Source: Bacillota bacterium
GTDB lineage: Bacteria; Bacillota_G; Limnochordia; DTU010
Assembly: GCA_012799255.1 (NCBI GenBank)
Contig: JAAZLQ010000238.1
Location: 1 to 16,161, forward strand
Direction of reading: 5' to 3'
DNA length: 16,161 bases
The notes below the pieces were generated by a model, which saw nothing but the letters and a program-made list of their open reading frames with translations, made no database searches and had not been told where the DNA came from. Shown piece by piece: positions 13,702 through 16,161 of this stretch; within the stretch, counting starts at the first letter, position 1; each line of letters opens with the position of its first letter. Both the position numbers and the translations under genes were made by a program.

Positions 13702-14382
13702 ATGATCACACTGAAAGATATAAAACAAGATCCAGTGTTCCAAACCCTTATCGATCGTTCCAATTCTTATCTCAAAGCTAAAGGTTATACCGAACACGGT
13801 CTGCGTCATGTTTCCTATGTATCTCATAAAACTGCTCAAGTTCTCAGGGAACTTGGCCATAACGACCGAACGGTTGAACTCGGTGCTATTGCTGGTTATC
13901 TCCACGATGTGGGCAACCTGATTAACCGCAAGCACCATAGTATTTCAGGAGCTGGCCTAGTCTTCCAAGAACTAAGACGTTTGGGAATGGATGTGGACGA
14001 GATTTGCACAATCACCACAGCCATTGGCAATCACGAGGAGCAAATTGGTCAGGCGGTAGATCCAGTTACTTCTGCCCTGATCCTGGCTGACAAAAGTGAT
14101 GCTCATCGCACCAGAGCAAATCGCCTGGAAGATGATCGGCGACCCGGCATTCATGATCGAGTTAACCTGGCCATCACGGACAGTAAGCTTTATGTAGACA
14201 AAGAAGAGAAAACCATCACCTTGGAAATTTCCTTCGATCAAGCAATCTGCCAAATCATGGACTTCTTTGAGATCTATCTCACGAGAATGGAAATGTGTAA
14301 AGAAGCGTCCACCGTCCTTGGTTGCCGTTTTCGTCTGGTAATCAATGACCTGGAGTTTTTAGGCAACCTAAACCGGTACTAA
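13702..14382 (+). CDS. HD-domain phosphohydrolase of unknown substrate
   Basis: HD-domain proteins are metal-dependent phosphohydrolases acting on nucleotides or related phosphates. The 226 residues carry the pattern of metal ligands: H32 and H36 (EHGLRH), H68-D69 (GYLHDVGN), H78-H79, H111 (IGNHEE) and D130 (LILADKSDAHR), compatible with a two-metal site. The last ~70 residues (KLYVDKEEKTITLEISFDQA and after) form a C-terminal region of alternating strands and helices. ATG 13702 has AAGGAG ten bases upstream and a good sigma-A promoter. It is the only gene on the plus strand and its last 41 bases overlap, tail to tail, the end of the degU-like gene. No partner reveals the substrate; family members of this kind are widespread in clostridia-like genomes. 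Confidence 0.92.
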   Translation: MITLKDIKQDPVFQTLIDRSNSYLKAKGYTEHGLRHVSYVSHKTAQVLRELGHNDRTVELGAIAGYLHDVGNLINRKHHSISGAGLVFQELRRLGMDVDEICTITTAIGNHEEQIGQAVDPVTSALILADKSDAHRTRANRLEDDRRPGIHDRVNLAITDSKLYVDKEEKTITLEISFDQAICQIMDFFEIYLTRMEMCKEASTVLGCRFRLVINDLEFLGNLNRY

Positions 14383-15055
14383 GGTGTAGAAAAAAGCCTT
14401 GACTCACAGCGAACACTGCTGCTTGAGTCCTGTCTTCAACATCTAATTTCCGGAGAAGGCTAGTAATATGGTTCTTCACTGTCTTCTCACTGATAAAGAG
14501 AGTGTTTGCGATCTCTTTATTGCTCATGCCTTCTACTATGTATCTTAGGATTTCAAGTTCCCGGCTGGTCAGTGATAGTTCGCTAAGGGTGGCTGCGGTT
14601 TGCAAACGTCCATATTGCACCTCTAGCTCATGATAGCGTTCCATCACATGCTCCAGCAAGTCTGGGGGATAAACTGATTCACCGCTATACACCTGTTTTA
14701 TCGCTTGCACCACTTGGCTCGGTTCAGCATCCTTGAGCAAATAACCCTTGGCGCCGCTTCTGATCATCTCATTAACATAGGATTCATTATCGTGAATGGT
14801 GAGAACCAAAATGGCGACTTCCGGGTGCCTTTTCCGCACTGTCTTGGCCACTTCAATTCCATTCATTCCTGGCATATTGATATCCAACAAAATCACATCG
14901 GGTTGCAGCTCGGCCGCGAGTCGTAGCGCTTCAGGACCATTGCTAGCTTGTCCAACTACGTTGATGCCGCCTTCTAACTCCAAAAGAGTACTTAAACCCT
15001 GGCGCAACAGGGGATGATCGTCCACGATCAGAACCTTGATAATGCTTGTACTCAA
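14342..15055 (-). CDS. degU: DegU-like response regulator, NarL/FixJ family
   Basis: DegU-type regulators, once phosphorylated by DegS, control exoenzymes, motility and competence in Bacillus. The 237 residues have a receiver domain (D12, D13, phospho-acceptor D58 in LLDINMPGMNG, T86, K108) and a LuxR helix-turn-helix (about 160-220: LTSRELEILRYIVEGMSNKE, then IANTLFISEKTVKNH). Start is TTG 15055, fixed by AAGGAGG eight bases upstream, inside the degS end; the genes are three bases apart. The usual C-terminus would end near residue 222; here 15 extra residues run antisense over the end of the HD gene. DegU identity is supported by the degS partner and by the comF-flgM neighbourhood; the true regulon is unknown. 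Confidence 0.93.
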   Translation of the reverse strand: MSTSIIKVLIVDDHPLLRQGLSTLLELEGGINVVGQASNGPEALRLAAELQPDVILLDINMPGMNGIEVAKTVRKRHPEVAILVLTIHDNESYVNEMIRSGAKGYLLKDAEPSQVVQAIKQVYSGESVYPPDLLEHVMERYHELEVQYGRLQTAATLSELSLTSRELEILRYIVEGMSNKEIANTLFISEKTVKNHITSLLRKLDVEDRTQAAVFAVSQGFFLHLSTGLGCLKTPGH

Positions 15056-15058
15056 CGG

Positions 15059-16161
15059 CTAGTCCTCCTTATATGCCCGCAGAGGTATTTTTACCAACAC
15101 CTTAGCTCCTTTTCCAGGCTGACTGTTTAGGCTCATGGAACCTCCTAAAACACTAACCCGACTTTGCATACTCAGTAGTCCATAGTGCTTACCGGATTTG
15201 AGCTTTTCCTGAACAGAAGCAACATCAAATCCGATCCCATCATCCTGAACTACAACACTGATGTGCTGCCGAGAAAACTCCAAAGTAACTACAACGAGCT
15301 TGGCTTGTGAATGCTTCCGGCAATTAGCCACTGCTTCCTGGACTGTTCTAAAGATGGATAACTCCACCTGACTATCGAGGCGTACTTCGTTACCTAAAAC
15401 GACAAGCCTGGTCTCGACACCAGTTTGTTTAGTAAGATTATCCAAAAAGTTGTTGATCGTCAACACTAAACCCAAATCGTCTAAGGTCATGGGGTTTAAG
15501 TCATAAATTATTCGGCGCAAATGGGCCACGCTACCTTGGGCAATACTCTTGAGACTCTGGAAGCTCTCCTTAGCCTCAGCATACCGACCTGCATGTTGAA
15601 GCCACTCCACTATTTCCAGTTGAACAATGAGATGGGCAATATCTTGAACTGGCCCGTCATGAAGCGCACCTGCCATCCGTTTGCGTTCCAACTCTTGCCC
15701 TTTCAGCATTTCTTGTCCAGCTATTTCCCGGGCATGCATGTGCTCAATCTGCTGATTCACATCCAAGATACTACTAGAAAGAACTCCGAGCGCTATCCCC
15801 ACCTGAGAAACCAGGCGTTCTGCCTTAGCTGCAATTTCCTGGAGTTTAGCCAACGTCTGCTCCAGATTATCGCGGCGTACCCGCAACATCCGTTCACGTT
15901 CCTTGGCTGCCGTAAGTGCCTCACGTATTTCACTTGCTTCTTCATAAATCTGTCGCTTTTCTTCTTCGCTATACTCTTGAAAATCTCGATTGGTTTGGAG
16001 GAGTCTTACTCGAATGAGGGTAAACTTCCTGGTCAATTCTTCCACATCCAGGATTGCCTGCTCCATTTCGGCCTGAACCGTCTTTAGTAGAACCTCAGTA
16101 CGAGTACACTCTTGCCGGGCGGCTTCAGCAACTTCAAAGATCTGCGACCGTCCCTCCTCTA
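15059..16161 (-). CDS. degS: DegS-like sensor histidine kinase (5' end cut by window edge)
   Basis: DegS is a soluble histidine kinase without membrane segments. From an internal methionine at 16066 the frame continues upstream without a stop to the right edge (reading SQIFEVAEAARQECTRTEVL in part), aligning with the N-terminal sensor of B. subtilis DegS, so the true start is just outside. Long coiled coil (SEEEKRQIYEEASEIREALT and following) precedes the HisKA_3 phosphoacceptor in RKRMAGALHDGPVQD (His codon at 15661-15659). Then come RRIIYDLNPMTLDDLGL, the N-box QEAVANCRKHS, DDGIGFD, and YGLLSMQSRVSVLGGSM of the ATPase domain. The last bases carry the Shine-Dalgarno of degU. No transmembrane helices are seen, which fits cytosolic sensing. 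Confidence 0.95.
   Translation of the reverse strand, partial: EEGRSQIFEVAEAARQECTRTEVLLKTVQAEMEQAILDVEELTRKFTLIRVRLLQTNRDFQEYSEEEKRQIYEEASEIREALTAAKERERMLRVRRDNLEQTLAKLQEIAAKAERLVSQVGIALGVLSSSILDVNQQIEHMHAREIAGQEMLKGQELERKRMAGALHDGPVQDIAHLIVQLEIVEWLQHAGRYAEAKESFQSLKSIAQGSVAHLRRIIYDLNPMTLDDLGLVLTINNFLDNLTKQTGVETRLVVLGNEVRLDSQVELSIFRTVQEAVANCRKHSQAKLVVVTLEFSRQHISVVVQDDGIGFDVASVQEKLKSGKHYGLLSMQSRVSVLGGSMSLNSQPGKGAKVLVKIPLRAYKED

Noticed and set aside
13410..13763. Upstream extension of the short LuxR gene to a 191-residue protein
   Set aside because: The added 118 residues cross the promoter, the G-rich hairpin and part of the divergent HD gene, resemble no protein, and a good Shine-Dalgarno sits before ATG 13409.
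15521..16087. Plus-strand 188-residue open frame opposite degS
   Set aside because: It is antisense to clear DegS kinase sequence; the composition is that of an antisense frame.
16067..16161. Treating ATG 16066 as the start of degS
   Set aside because: The frame stays open to the window edge and the upstream residues align with the N-terminal part of B. subtilis DegS.
1..16161. Mobile elements, CRISPR arrays, tRNA or rRNA genes, prophage genes
   Set aside because: No transposase, integrase, regularly spaced repeats or RNA gene signature was seen; nearly all sequence is accounted for by conserved chromosomal genes.

Overview
The window looks like the chromosome of a motile, competence-gene-carrying member of the Bacillota (Firmicutes), with moderate G+C by eye. 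The evidence is gene order. Read along the minus strand, from high to low coordinates, it runs degS - degU - comFA - comFC - yvyF - flgM - flgN - flgK - flgL - yviE - fliW - csrA - flaG - fliS - fliT-like - (csp) - hpf - secA. This is almost the Bacillus subtilis degSU-comF-flgM-flgKL-fliW-csrA-fliDST-hpf-secA region. Protein lengths and extras suggest a clostridia-like lineage rather than Bacillus itself, but the genus cannot be named from this sequence.

Layout from left to right. (1) 1-4189, minus strand: secA (missing its last ~10 codons at the left edge), an unrecognised CofC/MobA-like nucleotidyltransferase-fold protein, and the long-form hibernation factor hpf. (2) 4274-4609: a monocistronic cold-shock gene with its own sigma-A promoter and a strong terminator. 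(3) 4637-10350: a tight flagellar operon, flgM to fliT-like, starting at a near-consensus sigma-D (FliA) promoter just after the yvyF stop codon. It includes the fliW-csrA regulatory pair, and the csrA leader holds a hairpin with GGA in its loop. (4) 10352-13077: yvyF, comFC and comFA, overlapping head to tail. (5) 13188-13701: a 73-residue stand-alone LuxR/GerE-type regulator with its own promoter and terminator, followed by a structured intergenic region with a G-rich hairpin. (6) 13702-14382: the only plus-strand gene, an HD-domain phosphohydrolase. (7) 14342-16161: a DegSU-like two-component system, with degS cut by the right edge.

How the genes work together: DegSU-like signalling and the short LuxR regulator probably set transitional-state programmes such as motility and competence. 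FlgM holds sigma-D until the hook is complete; the FlgK/FlgL junction proteins, their FlgN chaperone, the FliS and FliT-like chaperones and FlaG build the filament; FliW and CsrA tune translation of filament genes. ComFA and ComFC act in DNA uptake. HPF dimerises idle ribosomes, and SecA drives secretion.

Differences from the Bacillus order: hag, fliD and comFB are absent from their usual slots, a nucleotidyltransferase-like gene sits between hpf and secA, and a short LuxR gene plus an HD gene lie between comFA and degU. No mobile element, CRISPR array, tRNA or rRNA was seen. Most of the window is well-known biology; the least explained parts are 2521-3636 and 13410-13701.
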